34,990 nt of DNA, from contig NW_008246073.1 in assembly GCF_000281045.1 (NCBI RefSeq), forward strand, positions 45,184-80,173, written 5' to 3'. How positions within the stretch are numbered: the stretch's first letter is position 1; every line of letters starts with the position of its first letter. A program made the position numbers and the translations under genes. Shown piece by piece: positions 10,616 through 21,570 of the stretch. The stretch is from Saprolegnia diclina VS20. Lineage: Eukaryota > Oomycota > Saprolegniomycetes > Saprolegniales > Saprolegniaceae. Under the pieces are notes generated by a model that had not been told where the DNA came from, ran no database searches, and saw only the letters and a list, made by a program, of their open reading frames with translations.

Positions 10616-11647
10616 GCAGAAAAGCTTTTCTGATTCAGAAGATGAGCTTGAGAGTGCAAGCAGGAAATTTATTTACTTGAAGTCATTCGATAACGAGATG
10701 GTGAGGACTCACAAGACGAGTGATTTCTGATGAACATGGGCGTTGAAACCTCGTGCGACGAGCATTCTCATTATAAAAGGCAGTAATCATGGCCAAGGGC
10801 GTTATTTTATTTCCTTGACCACGCTCTTCCACGATGAGGGAGGGCATCCTGTGTCACTTGACGCGCATTGCCAAGGGTCCGTAATGGTGGTTTAAGACCT
10901 TGTTTCGTCAGCGGAACAGAGACTCTTGCTACTGGGCAGACGAATACCACTCGCTCTTAATCGAAACGATTGTCCTCGAGATGCCCAAACGTGCTTTGTT
11001 ATCGCTGACGTTACTAGTAATACGCTGCCACATAGATACACATGGTTCTCGAGCCCTAAATTGGAGAGCTTTGACGGAAAAAGATCCGCAAACGACATCT
11101 ACATTGGATTGCTAACGTCTAGTTTCCCGCGACTCATGTAGGCTTGTTTGGTGCCCATGCAGAAACGACAACCTCCAAGGGCTTGAAGGACATGTAAAGC
11201 GCAGTAAAGTAGTCTGGTGCAAAGGCTCAATCCAAGCAGCCTCTACTAGATGAAGCGAGCAGCCAGACGCGTTGCATTTTACTGTTCAACGAAACTATAG
11301 TAAGGGGCTCAATGGACCTTCCCTGGAGCAAGGGCATGTGTCCTTGCCCACACGCTATGTTGGCCATACACAGAAGCTCGAGGTTTTATGTAGGGGCTCG
11401 TCGTATTCGCTTCACAAAACATAAATCATTTCCACGCGCACAGACCATTTCGTAGCAAACATATAGGCAGGGGCACTGGTACTACACAAGACGTGCCAAG
11501 TTGTGGGCCCTGCACCATGGATACAGTGAGCATACAGCATCGTTGGCGCAGGGCTGCTGTCTGCGGCGCCCTGCGGCCATGGACGCCGCAATCCCAACGA
11601 ACGCGAATGTGCTCTGTACCACACTACTACTTCGTGGCGGACCGCTG
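10616..11647. other. Intergenic region upstream of the prolyl hydroxylase
   Basis: About 1 kb with short overlapping frames only. I recognise no gene, RNA or repeat in it. Confidence 0.4.
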
Positions 11648-11652
11648 ATTGG
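11648..11652 (-). promoter_or_regulatory. CCAAT box (ATTGG) close to the P4H start
   Basis: ATTGG in the context tgattggct lies 58 bp upstream of the ATG at 11,711. The same tgattggc context occurs 18 bp upstream of the RPP38-like gene. A role in transcription is inferred. Confidence 0.35.
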
Positions 11653-11710
11653 CTACACGTGTTGCTTCGAACGTCACCCATGGCATTTGGCAAGTTCCTC
11701 AGCAACCAAA

Positions 11711-13296
11711 ATGGGCCCGAAGGCGACAACAACGTGGCTCTGCATCGCGGCGGCAATGGCACTACTCGCTTACTTGGTGGACCCGTCGGCAACCCGCGAA
11801 TGGCTACTATCGTCGACACTGCCCCACAAGCCCGTCACCGTCTACGCGAACGGCAAGTCCATAAACGGCGTCGCAGTGGCGCTCACACCGGCGCTCGTCC
11901 CGTCGGGCGACGCGCTCGCAGCATATCTCTCGACACTTGTCGAGGTCGAAGGCCTCGCCAACCATGCGACACCAGTGGTGGCCGACCGCGTGTACACGGG
12001 CAATGGCTACCTCGTTACCTCGTACGACGACATTGCCGCCGAGGACCGTCTCTACCTCGTGGCGCCAGGACTGCTCTTTGTATGGCCGTTTGTAAAACCC
12101 GGCCACCGCGTGTACATCGAGTCGACGCAGAGCCCGACGGACGCGCCGCTGATCCTCGAATCGTGGACTGAGTCTCCGCGCGTCTTTCACGTGCACCATT
12201 TTTTCTCCGAAGCCGACGCCGACGTTCTCATTCAGCAGGTGCTCGCCAAAGATGACGCGGACGATGTGGCCGAGCACGAAAAGCTGCGACCATCGACAGT
12301 TGGCTCGTCGGCCGAAGGCGTGCGCCGGTCAACGCGCCGGACGAGCGAGAACGCGTTCGACTCGACGTCTCCGGCGGCGATCGCCTTTCGGAAGCGGTCG
12401 TTCGACTTGCTGCGTGCCGGGAAATACGACCCCGAGATGTGCGACGGCGTCCAGATCCTACGCTATGGCCCCAAGCAGGCGTACGTGCCGCACACCGACT
12501 ACTTTTCCAAGGCGCCCAACGACGCGTGGAACCCGAATCCGCACTCAGGGGGGACCAACCGGTGCGCCTTTCTCACTTTGCACTATTTTGAGCCGCGTCA
12601 AATGTAGATTTGCGACCATCTTTCTCTACCTCTCCAACGTCACGCGGGGCGGCCAGACCGTCTTTCCCAACGCAGAGATGCCCGAGGGTTTTGCCCATCC
12701 ACAAGCGGAGACGCACGGAATTGAAACCCTCGCGTCGTCGCTTTTCGAGGCTGGGTCCTGGGAGCACGACATGACGCTCAAGTGCCACTCGCAGTACGTC
12801 AGTTTCTGCACCGCGTCCTCTCAAGTCGTCCATAGACTGGCTTCGTACCCCCGAAAGGCCCATGCAATCCTCTTCTACAGCCAAAAACCCAACGGCGAGC
12901 TTGACCCGGCTTCGTTCCACGGAGGGTGCCCCGTCCTTGACGGCACCAAGTGGTAATACGTACGCCGCGACAAAACTAAACGACGGCATGTAGGGGCGCC
13001 AACCTCTGGGTCTGGAACAAGAAGCGACACGTGGCGCCGCGCCCGCGCATTTCGGTTCGGTTCGAAAACCCCACGGACGCGCCAGTCGACTTGTACTGGC
13101 GGTCCAAGCTCATGAAGACGCTGGGTCCGCGCCAACACCATGTCTACAACACGCATGCCACGCATGTCTGGGTACGCCTTGGCGCCATCTTCTTGCTTGA
13201 CACTGCTGGTTGTAGACGATCAAGGACAGCGTCACGGGCGCCGTCTTGCTCGAGACCGTCATTGACGACGCGGCCGACCAAGTTGTCGCTCTCTAA
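11711..13296 (+). CDS. Membrane-anchored prolyl 4-hydroxylase with DCX-like and VHL-beta-like domains
   Basis: Four exons (11711-12561, 12608-12952, 12994-13171, 13216-13296; introns 46, 41 and 44 nt, all ending TAG) give 484 residues. Order: signal-anchor helix (9-23); a beta-grasp segment resembling doublecortin domains (about 41-122; VTVYANGKS start, VYTGNGYLV and LYLVAPG); and the 2-oxoglutarate/Fe(II) dioxygenase core with H261-x-D263 (HTDYF), GGQTVFP, distal H388 and the oxoglutarate-binding K398 (GTKW). Collagen-type P4Hs have a shorter gap between the metal-binding histidines, so about 45-50 extra residues are inserted here. Residues 415-480 resemble the pVHL beta domain. The reaction is 4-hydroxylation of peptidyl proline, probably facing the ER lumen. 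The ATG at 11,711 is chosen because it precedes the anchor helix; earlier in-frame codons would bury it. Catalytic identity is strong; the flanking domains are by eye. Confidence 0.85.
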
Positions 13297-13464
13297 GAAG
13301 TTTGACACGCTTGCGTTTTGTCCGCTTGGTCTTGTTGAACCTTTGCAGAGATAATGGGTAAGTGACCGCGGTGAGATTCAACGACCATACGGGTGGGGCG
13401 CCTTGAGGTGCCTTGGTGACGACGAGGACGAGGTGCTATCCTACTTGCTGTATGATCGCCCTAA

Positions 13465-15126
13465 TTACATGCTAAACATATCCAGGCCGGCCTCTTCTTC
13501 TAACGCGACGGGTTTTGGCTCCTTGCAGGTGGGTCGTGCGCGCTCGGCTTGGACGGCGTGCCACTGCGCGGCGGCCTCGTCGGCGCGCCATCCAAAGTAG
13601 ATGACGATCGCAGACAAGTTGTCTTTGCTTTGGGCCGCGTACGCACGCTTGACGATGGCATCGGCGGCGCGCTTGGGGTGGCCAAAGTGCTCGAGACCAA
13701 TGTCCACGACGTCTTGGTTGCTCAAGACGTCCCAGATCCCGTCGCACGCAAGCACGAGAAATGTGTCGCGCGGCTCGATGCTCACGACGCGGACTTCCGG
13801 GTCGGCGCACACAATGTTGGACGGTACTTTGAGTGCTCGGTCGCCAAACGACCGCGATACCGAGAGGTACGTAGTTCGCTCCCGGCTGCTTAAAGACACG
13901 CCGGCGCCGGCCGCAGAGCAGACGCGCGAGATGCCTTGAACGGTTCCGACGTAGCCGCCCGCACGCTTGATCCGCGCCGCTTCGTCTGGTCGACTCGGTT
14001 TGTGGTCTTGGGTGAGCGCCAAGGCCTTGCCGTCGCGACAGAGGACGGCGCGGCAGTCACCGACGTTGGCCAAAACAAGGCGAAGACACTCGTGTCGGAA
14101 CCCTGCAAACCACGCGACGAGGCCCGTGCTGCCGTCGTCGAGCTGCTTCCGGAGGAGCTCAGCGTCCGAGAAGAGGAAGCCCTCGATCATTGCCTTCTGG
14201 AAGAGCTCTTTCTCAAAGCACTGAGAATATACGCGCTCGACCTTGGCTGCGCGCTCGACTTGCGCGCGCTCGGCGAGCTCGAGCGCCGACCGGCCATCGG
14301 CGAGCGTCTGGAGCACATCTTGGTACACGGACGGCATCAAGCTGATCTCGTACATGTCCATCTTCTTGTTGGACTCAAGGAGCTCTTCCAGTTGTTCTTG
14401 CTGGTACTGCAAGACCTCCGTCTTGCGCTTCAACTCCTTCAGCCGGTCCGCATGCTTCCCACTAAGCAGTTCCTTGATCTGCGTCTCGGGCAACCCGCGC
14501 TGGCGCATGCTGGCCGACACGTTTTTCAAGAGGTTGCGCATGACAAAGTCGGCCGACGCGGACCCGCTGTGACCGTCAAAGATCGCAAACGCAGGTCCTG
14601 GTAGCATGTCGAGCATGTGTGCGACGCGGTCTTCGTTCGTTGGCTTGGCGCCTTGCCACGACTCGGACGCATGTAGGAGGTCGTTTGAAATGCTCAAGTC
14701 GGCGGCTCCCGGGCGCAGTCGCTTCTCCATCTGCGCCAGCGTCTCGTCGCCGTCGTCTTGTGACTTCTCCTCGGGTTCATCGTCGTCATCGTTGCCACCT
14801 TCGTCTTCGGCGTCGTCCGAGGCCGTCGCGAACCATTCGTCTTCGCGCTTCTTGCCCTTCTGATGCTGCTGCTGTCGTCGCCGCTTCCTCGTCGCCGGGC
14901 GCTGCGGTGACCGCGATCGTGACCGGCTTCGGCGCGGCGCCCGCTCGTACGGGTGTCGTCGGTGCGCATGTGATCGTTTGTGACGATGGACATGGCCGTT
15001 CTCGCCGCTTCGCCCACGCTTGCGGTCGCCATGCTGCGCTTCCGAGATGAAGGTACATGCGTCGAGGTCGGTCTGGCGAAGATCGGTCTCCGCGGCCGGC
15101 GGCCGATCCGAGCACTTGGACGCCAT
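13465..15126 (-). CDS. PP2C-family Ser/Thr protein phosphatase with SR-rich N-terminus
   Basis: Single-exon gene of 553 residues with a Mg/Mn-dependent PPM fold. Landmarks: NEDR (164-167), FDGHSG (183-188), DDGSTG (330-335), NVGDCRAVL (354-362), LSVSRSFGD (421-429), CDGIWDVLS (461-469) and KDNLS (501-505); the metal-binding aspartates are present. The N-terminus (about 30-140) has an SRSRSRS tract, KRKRR-type basic clusters and a long acidic stretch, suggesting nuclear localisation. Between DGHSG and GSTG lies a Lys/Glu/Leu/Gln-rich segment (about 208-300) that looks like a coiled coil and makes this interval far longer than usual. GSTG replaces the more common GSTA. The C-terminal tail after 510 is unrelated to the fold. 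It converges with the prolyl hydroxylase, 168 bp apart. Confidence 0.85.
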   Translation of the reverse strand: MASKCSDRPPAAETDLRQTDLDACTFISEAQHGDRKRGRSGENGHVHRHKRSHAHRRHPYERAPRRSRSRSRSPQRPATRKRRRQQQHQKGKKREDEWFATASDDAEDEGGNDDDDEPEEKSQDDGDETLAQMEKRLRPGAADLSISNDLLHASESWQGAKPTNEDRVAHMLDMLPGPAFAIFDGHSGSASADFVMRNLLKNVSASMRQRGLPETQIKELLSGKHADRLKELKRKTEVLQYQQEQLEELLESNKKMDMYEISLMPSVYQDVLQTLADGRSALELAERAQVERAAKVERVYSQCFEKELFQKAMIEGFLFSDAELLRKQLDDGSTGLVAWFAGFRHECLRLVLANVGDCRAVLCRDGKALALTQDHKPSRPDEAARIKRAGGYVGTVQGISRVCSAAGAGVSLSSRERTTYLSVSRSFGDRALKVPSNIVCADPEVRVVSIEPRDTFLVLACDGIWDVLSNQDVVDIGLEHFGHPKRAADAIVKRAYAAQSKDNLSAIVIYFGWRADEAAAQWHAVQAERARPTCKEPKPVALEEEAGLDMFSM

Positions 15127-15728
15127 TTGGCAAATGAGCTCTCGTTTCAGGTCGCTTTTTATCCGGATTCCGAATTATCCGGACGAATCATAGTTTTATT
15201 GCTGGTTCGTGCAACTCTACAAACTTGCACTGGCACTTTGTATGGACGCGCTTCAACGATGCAAAAAAATACACGCAGCGGGTTTTCCATGGTTTTATTT
15301 CACACTAATTTCGCTCTTCTTCGGCCGACAGACCAACCGGGTTGGCCAGCCACCCGTCGCCGACGTCGCCAGCGTCGACGTCCGAGGGCGTCCTTGTCCG
15401 AGCTGGCCCGCGATATGGGCTACGCAAGGCCAAGCGTCCTACGCGCTCTCTATCGGTAGGCTACTGCTCATGAGGGTGCCGGTAGCATGGCCAGTTGGAT
15501 GCTCGTTCGGTTGCACCGAAGAGCGATTACACATCTGAGTCGGAAGGCGCGTTGTGGATGCAAGAGTAGCAGCCGATAGACGGCAGGCTCGATGGAGAGA
15601 TGGTCGCAGGGTGGAGATGGACCGCCAATCTCGACGTTCCACGAATCAATGTATGCGTGCTCTCGAGCAACTCAGTCAAACGGGCTGCGAGCAGCAACAT
15701 GTCGTGTTTGTGCTGGTGTCTACAGCGC
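15127..15728. other. Intergenic region upstream of PP2C
   Basis: This stretch lies between the PP2C start and the EF-P stop, both on the minus strand. At 15,160-15,183 there is a short imperfect inverted motif (atccggattccgaattatccgga) near the PP2C start. Short frames around 15,340-15,470 show no motif I recognise. Confidence 0.35.
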
Positions 15729-16427
15729 TCACATCTTTTCCACAAAGAGACCTGTCTCGCTCGACACCTTGACTGCGTCGCCGGCTTCAATGTTGCCCGG
15801 CACTTGGATCGTACTGCCGTTGGTCAAAGTCGCCTCCTTGTTGTCCACGCCAAGCGTGACGATCGACTGTGCATACATAAGTAAGTGCGTCACGACCATG
15901 CGACGGATTGCACGTAGTACCTCGACGTTGAGCGTAACAAAGTCGGGCATGGTGAGCCAAAGCGGGACGCCCTCGACAATCTGCAGCGCCACGGTCATGC
16001 CTTCGTTCAAGACAATCATCTGCTTGTCGTTGAGGAGCTCCGTCGACACTTCAATCTAAAGCAGCGAGCGAGGTGAGCGGCGCCGCCAGCGATGCACGCG
16101 CACCTGCTCAAAGGTCTCGGGCTGCATGAGCACGAGCTTGCTGCCGTCTTGGTACAAGAACTGGAACGGCTGGTCCTTCGTGAGCGGCGCCTTCTTGACG
16201 CTCTCGGAGGACCGGAAGCGGCGGTTGATCTTGGTGCCCGTCACAATGTCGCGGAGCTCCGCCTGCATGTAGGCAACACCCTTGCCCGGCTTGACCGACT
16301 GGCTCTTCACGACGCGGTACAGCTTGCCTTCGATCTCGACAGCGACGCCCGGGCGCACCTGGTTGCCGCTGATGTGGCTGTGGCGCGTCAGCGGCCGCGC
16401 CAGCGTCAAGCACGCGCGACGAAACAT
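15729..16427 (-). CDS. Bacterial-type elongation factor P, probably mitochondrial
   Basis: EF-P relieves ribosome stalling at proline stretches. Exons 16427-16104 and 16055 downward are joined across a 48-nt TAG intron. A second intron, 15867-15920 (54 nt, GTAC donor, CAG acceptor), is in frame and without stops; removing it gives 198 residues, close to the usual 185-190 plus a presequence, and keeping it gives 216. Domain I has RPGVAVEIEGKLYRV and the tip loop KPGKGVAY, in which K49 takes the place of the lysine modified in bacteria. Domains II and III follow (TLTNGSTIQVP, GDAVKVSSETG). The N-terminus (MFRRACLTLARPLTRH) is basic, hydroxylated and free of acid, a good mitochondrial presequence. 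I chose the ATG at 16,427 over 16,451 because it starts that presequence. A plastid target is unlikely in an oomycete. Confidence 0.85.
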
Positions 16428-16721
16428 GTTGGTTTTTGACCATCGGTGCACTTTCCGGTGGCGCCGGATAAACCACCGGAATTACCCAGGAGGTTTGCCC
16501 CAATGTCCCAAGAACGCGTGAGAGCTCGAGCTTGTCGTGCGGTGCGAGTGGAGCGACCAATCGATCGATCTACCCTCGCGATGACCGTCCCGACACAACG
16601 CATGCACATGTAGTGGCATAGTACGCTGTTTGCTTGACGTTGCTGCCGAGCATCTCGACAAGGTGCAGGGTTGTCGCTGCAGTTGAGACTAACCGGTTCT
16701 GCCCACAATATTTTGCCCATA

Positions 16722-16733
16722 TCCCACGTGGGA
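16722..16733. promoter_or_regulatory. Perfect 12-bp palindrome with CACGTG core in a divergent promoter
   Basis: The sequence tcccacgtggga is its own reverse complement and contains a G-box/E-box core. It lies in the 373-bp gap between the divergent EF-P and spastin-like genes, 68 bp from the latter's ATG. CACGTG is a classical bHLH/bZIP site; function here is inferred. Confidence 0.45.
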
Positions 16734-16800
16734 CATTTGGGACAAATGCCCCGTCGACGTTGCGTGTTTGTAGTCACGTGCAAACTGGATCGGAATTGCC

Positions 16801-18361
<1,561 letters not shown>

Positions 18362-18381
18362 CGCAACAAGATGTGTTTGGA

Positions 18382-19682
18382 TTACGAATCGCTCCGTTGG
18401 TTGGTCACCTCTTGCCGCAGTCGCTGGGGCAGCGATGCTGGCTGCAGTGCGACGCGATCGAGCTTGGCTTTGGCACGGCGAAAGGCCGACATCACTTTTG
18501 GCGCTGTCGACTTGGCCACTGCATTGTTCGACTGCTGGTTGCTACAACTATGAGGGAAGAGCGTGTCGTTTTTGTACACGCGGAAGGGCTCGATGGGCAG
18601 TCCCACGAGCTTGGCGCCGCGCTTGTGCTGCACATGGTCGCGGTACGTGGCGAGTAGCGTCCGCTGCAGATGCCGAGCATGTGCGCTCCGCGTCTTCTCC
18701 GTGTAAATCGTGTAATAGTCGGCGAGGCACGCGTCGCGGCTGGGCACGGGCGCGGGGCGGCGCCGGCGGTCGGCGTGCATGCGGGCGAGGCGCTGAATCC
18801 GCACCGCGGGCGCCATGCGGCTGCTGCGATGCCAGCCCAGCTGCCGCTTGAGCTCGAGGTACGCGACGCGGGTCGTGAGCCCCCGCCATGCGGCTTGGAT
18901 CCGTGCAACGAGGCAGTTCTCGCGCGCCAAGACGCGCCGCGCGACCTCTTTGACGTTGGCCTCGACGCGGTAGAGCGGTGGCCGGTTGCCCGTCCGGCGC
19001 ACAAACTCGCGGTAGTCGGTGGAAAAGACTGCGAGCTCGGCGGCGTTTTCATACCAAAAGATCCGGCCCATGTTGGGCTGGTTGGTCGTTGCAAACGCAT
19101 ACACTGACTTGTGTGTGTTCTACTCGCACACTCATGGAGGCGAAGGACAAGGTCGATAGCGTACGAGGATGACGGCAATGCATTGCTCGACGCGGTATCG
19201 GGTCCGTGCCTCGACGCCTCGGATCCGCCGTTGGATGCAGGCGGCGGCGCGAAAGATCTTGCGCTCGTACTCGAGCTTGGCCTGGCGCCGCGCCTTGGCC
19301 TCCTTTCGCCCGAGGTACCCGCGCGCGACGCGCTACATGCCATTAGCTTGGATCGCGATCGCATGATACGAGCAAGTACCTGAATGTGGATGGCCGCGGG
19401 CTCGCGCTGCTTTTCGTGGCCGTCGTCGAGCAGCGTCTTGTGCTCGATCTCGGCGGCCAAACTGGCGACGCCCGGGCGCAGAAAGATCGTGCGCCCGCAG
19501 CCGACACACGGTACGAGCCGCTCGTAGTCGCCGATGCGGTGCAGATCGTTGCGGATGCCTTGGATTTGGGCGACGTCGATAAAGTTGAGACTGTTGCACT
19601 GCCCGCACGTCAAGTACGGCGTCGCATACGCCGACAAGAGAAGACGGTCCAGGAACGCGAGGATGGTCTCGGCATCGGTCAT
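18382..19682 (-). CDS. IQ-motif protein with N-terminal zinc-ribbon-like cysteines
   Basis: Three exons (19682-19380, 19332-19165, 19119-18382) with introns of 47 and 45 nt ending in TAG give about 402 residues. The N-terminus has C26-x2-C29 and C59-x2-C62, spaced like a small zinc ribbon (CGQC...CVGC). From about residue 97 there are several IQ-type helices: AAIHIQRVARGYLGRK (formed only after splicing), AAACIQRRIRGVEARTRY, ARIQAAWRGLTTRVAY and VRIQRLARMHADRRRR. These are expected to bind calmodulin or similar light chains. The last third (LPIEPFRVYKND) has no family I know. Function is unknown; in a flagellate lineage a cytoskeletal or axonemal role is possible but is inference. The ATG at 19,682 is the first true ATG of the frame. 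Confidence 0.75.
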
Positions 19683-20181
19683 GACGAAACGCACCACAGA
19701 ACCAAACTAAAAGAATTGCTTTTCCGAGGATCGAACCGCCGCCATGAGCGCCTCGGGGCCTTGGTGACGATGGCGCCAACGACTTGACACGTCAAAATGA
19801 TGTAATAGTTCATTGGTACCGGTACAAGCGTCCGGGTATATGTACCGTACGAGGTCAAAATACCCAGGAGAGGACGAAGACGACGGCCGGCCTGTCCTTT
19901 CTCTGGCTTACGTAAGCATTCGCGAGGCCACACTTGCTGGTATGCGAGCATGGGGATGACCAAGAAGGTCGTGATCATGTCACTCTCAGCCCACTGCGGC
20001 GCTCCCAATGTTGCACTTGCTTCGTCGGTTGCGTTGTTACAGTCGGCGGAGATCCCGATCTTTATGCAGTCGCACGTGGCAAGCTGCCCAAACGTTCCTT
20101 TCTCGCACCGGCGGCGCTCAACCGACGACGACGTTGGCAACTCGTTGATTCTCTGGACATTTCGACACTCCTTTGCGACCG
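19683..20181. promoter_or_regulatory. Divergent intergenic region, IQ protein / LRR protein
   Basis: About 500 bp separate two divergently transcribed genes, so both promoters should lie here. I see no CCAAT cluster or clear palindrome. Frames that cross it have no motifs. Confidence 0.3.
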
Positions 20182-21570
20182 ATGCTCGACCGCCTCGACA
20201 GTGGCCCGCTACTCGCGGTCGCCTCGTTCGTGCAGGAGCCAGCGCAGGTGGCCGCGCTCTTGCACGCATGTCCGACGCTGAGCCCGAGTCTCGTGTGCCT
20301 GCGCGAGCTTGCGACGATGTTGCCGCCCAGCGACGTCTGGCCGGACTTGTGCTTGCGCAAGTCGGGACTGCCGACGTCAGTGCTGGCGCCTCTCTTGCAT
20401 GGCAGCATCGGGCTCTATCGCAGCGTCAAAGTCTACGACCTCGGACTGACGGATATGGTGGCGGCGGCCGCGCTACCGAGCACGCGGATACTCGTGTACG
20501 ATACTGCTGCCCCTAGCAACTACCATCTCGTGGCGCTGCAGACGTTCGCGAATCACCTCACGTCCAGCTACTTGAATCTCCAGAGCTTTTCACCCACTAA
20601 AGTCGTCGCGGCCGCGGCAGCGCTCCGCCAGTGCCATAACCTCACGCACTTCAAGCTCGCGTGGACATCGCCAACGAACGCTGTGCCCGTGCTTGCAGCA
20701 CTTCCGAAGCTCACCCGCTTCACACTCGGGTATACGCATTTGCTGCACCAACCCATGCGCCTGACAACAGCGGACGAAGTGCAGCTGGCGACGTGGGTGA
20801 CGGCGCAAAGCGCTCAAGAGCTCGAGATTGCTGGTGTAGCACCGACGTCTGGCGTCTTTCCCACGGCGTTGCAGCTCGCACACAGCCTCGAGGCGCTTCT
20901 CGTCACGAACGCGCCAGAAATGTGCGTCGTCCTCTTGAACGGCGCGCCTCTGCCGCGAGGCCTACGTCGGCTTGAGCTCCACTGCACGGGGCTCAAGGCC
21001 GCCGACATGCCCAACCTCAGTCTCGCTTTGGACGGCGCCCCCCAGCTCCAGACACTCCGTCTCTCCAACAACTACCTTGGCGTTATGGGGATGCGACTGC
21101 TCGCGCCGCGCCTCGAACGCCTCTGTAGCCTGACGCACCTGATGCTGGCCTCGACGTTTCTGATGGATGAAGGCTGCCACTGGGTTGCCGCCAGCCTCCG
21201 CCACATGCCGCGTCTGCGGTGCCTCGACGTCTCGATGAACTTTATCGGCAACGCGGGGGCGACCGCGCTCGCGAGTGGCCTCCCAAATACGCTGACGCAC
21301 TTGACGCTCAAGCTCAACCGACTCGGCGACGACGGCCTCGACGCGCTGGTCCGTGCTGGCATCCACTCGCTCACGCAGCTCGACGTGTCCAACACGCTCG
21401 TGACGACGGCGGGCGCGCAAAAGATCGTGCGTGCGCTGCCTGGCTCGCGCCTCCGCGTCAACCTCAGCCGCGTCGACATGACGATTGCGGACGTGGCCCT
21501 GTGCCAGCGCCAGGCGGGCGCGATCGGCGTGGCGGGCCGCGTGACGCTAGCACCCAAAGACCGCCCGTAG
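20182..21570 (+). CDS. Leucine-rich-repeat (RNI-like) protein
   Basis: Intronless gene of 462 residues from the ATG at 20,182. The first about 60 residues (LLAVASFVQEPAQVAALLHACPTLSPSL) look like the F-box-like/helical cap often found before RNI repeats in stramenopile proteins, though I would not call a real F-box. From about residue 130 onward there are repeated LxxLxLxxN/C-type units, clearest near LQTLRLSNNYLG, LRCLDVSMNFIGNAGATAL, LTHLTLKLNRLGDDGLDAL and LTQLDVSNTLVTTAGAQKI. These have the 27-29-residue spacing of the ribonuclease-inhibitor subtype. No signal peptide, kinase or transmembrane helix is present, so it is probably an intracellular protein-binding scaffold. Partner unknown. 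Confidence 0.8.
   Translation: MLDRLDSGPLLAVASFVQEPAQVAALLHACPTLSPSLVCLRELATMLPPSDVWPDLCLRKSGLPTSVLAPLLHGSIGLYRSVKVYDLGLTDMVAAAALPSTRILVYDTAAPSNYHLVALQTFANHLTSSYLNLQSFSPTKVVAAAAALRQCHNLTHFKLAWTSPTNAVPVLAALPKLTRFTLGYTHLLHQPMRLTTADEVQLATWVTAQSAQELEIAGVAPTSGVFPTALQLAHSLEALLVTNAPEMCVVLLNGAPLPRGLRRLELHCTGLKAADMPNLSLALDGAPQLQTLRLSNNYLGVMGMRLLAPRLERLCSLTHLMLASTFLMDEGCHWVAASLRHMPRLRCLDVSMNFIGNAGATALASGLPNTLTHLTLKLNRLGDDGLDALVRAGIHSLTQLDVSNTLVTTAGAQKIVRALPGSRLRVNLSRVDMTIADVALCQRQAGAIGVAGRVTLAPKDRP

Noticed and set aside
11501-11710. N-terminal extension of the prolyl hydroxylase frame by 70 codons
   Set aside because: The ATG at 11,711 starts a clean signal anchor and has a CCAAT box 58 bp upstream; the extension is composed like intergenic DNA.
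14100-14140. Possible intron near the GSTG motif of PP2C
   Set aside because: The frame is continuous, the only GT...AG pair there is too short, and the GST to NVGD spacing is only slightly long.
15301-15540. Short coding-like text upstream of PP2C
   Set aside because: It resembles decayed low-information Arg/Ser/Pro text, with stops and no partner exon.
19720-19760. tRNA T-arm-like word on the minus strand (ggttcgatcctcgg)
   Set aside because: The flanking bases do not pair into a 5-bp T stem, and no D arm, anticodon arm or acceptor stem can be drawn.
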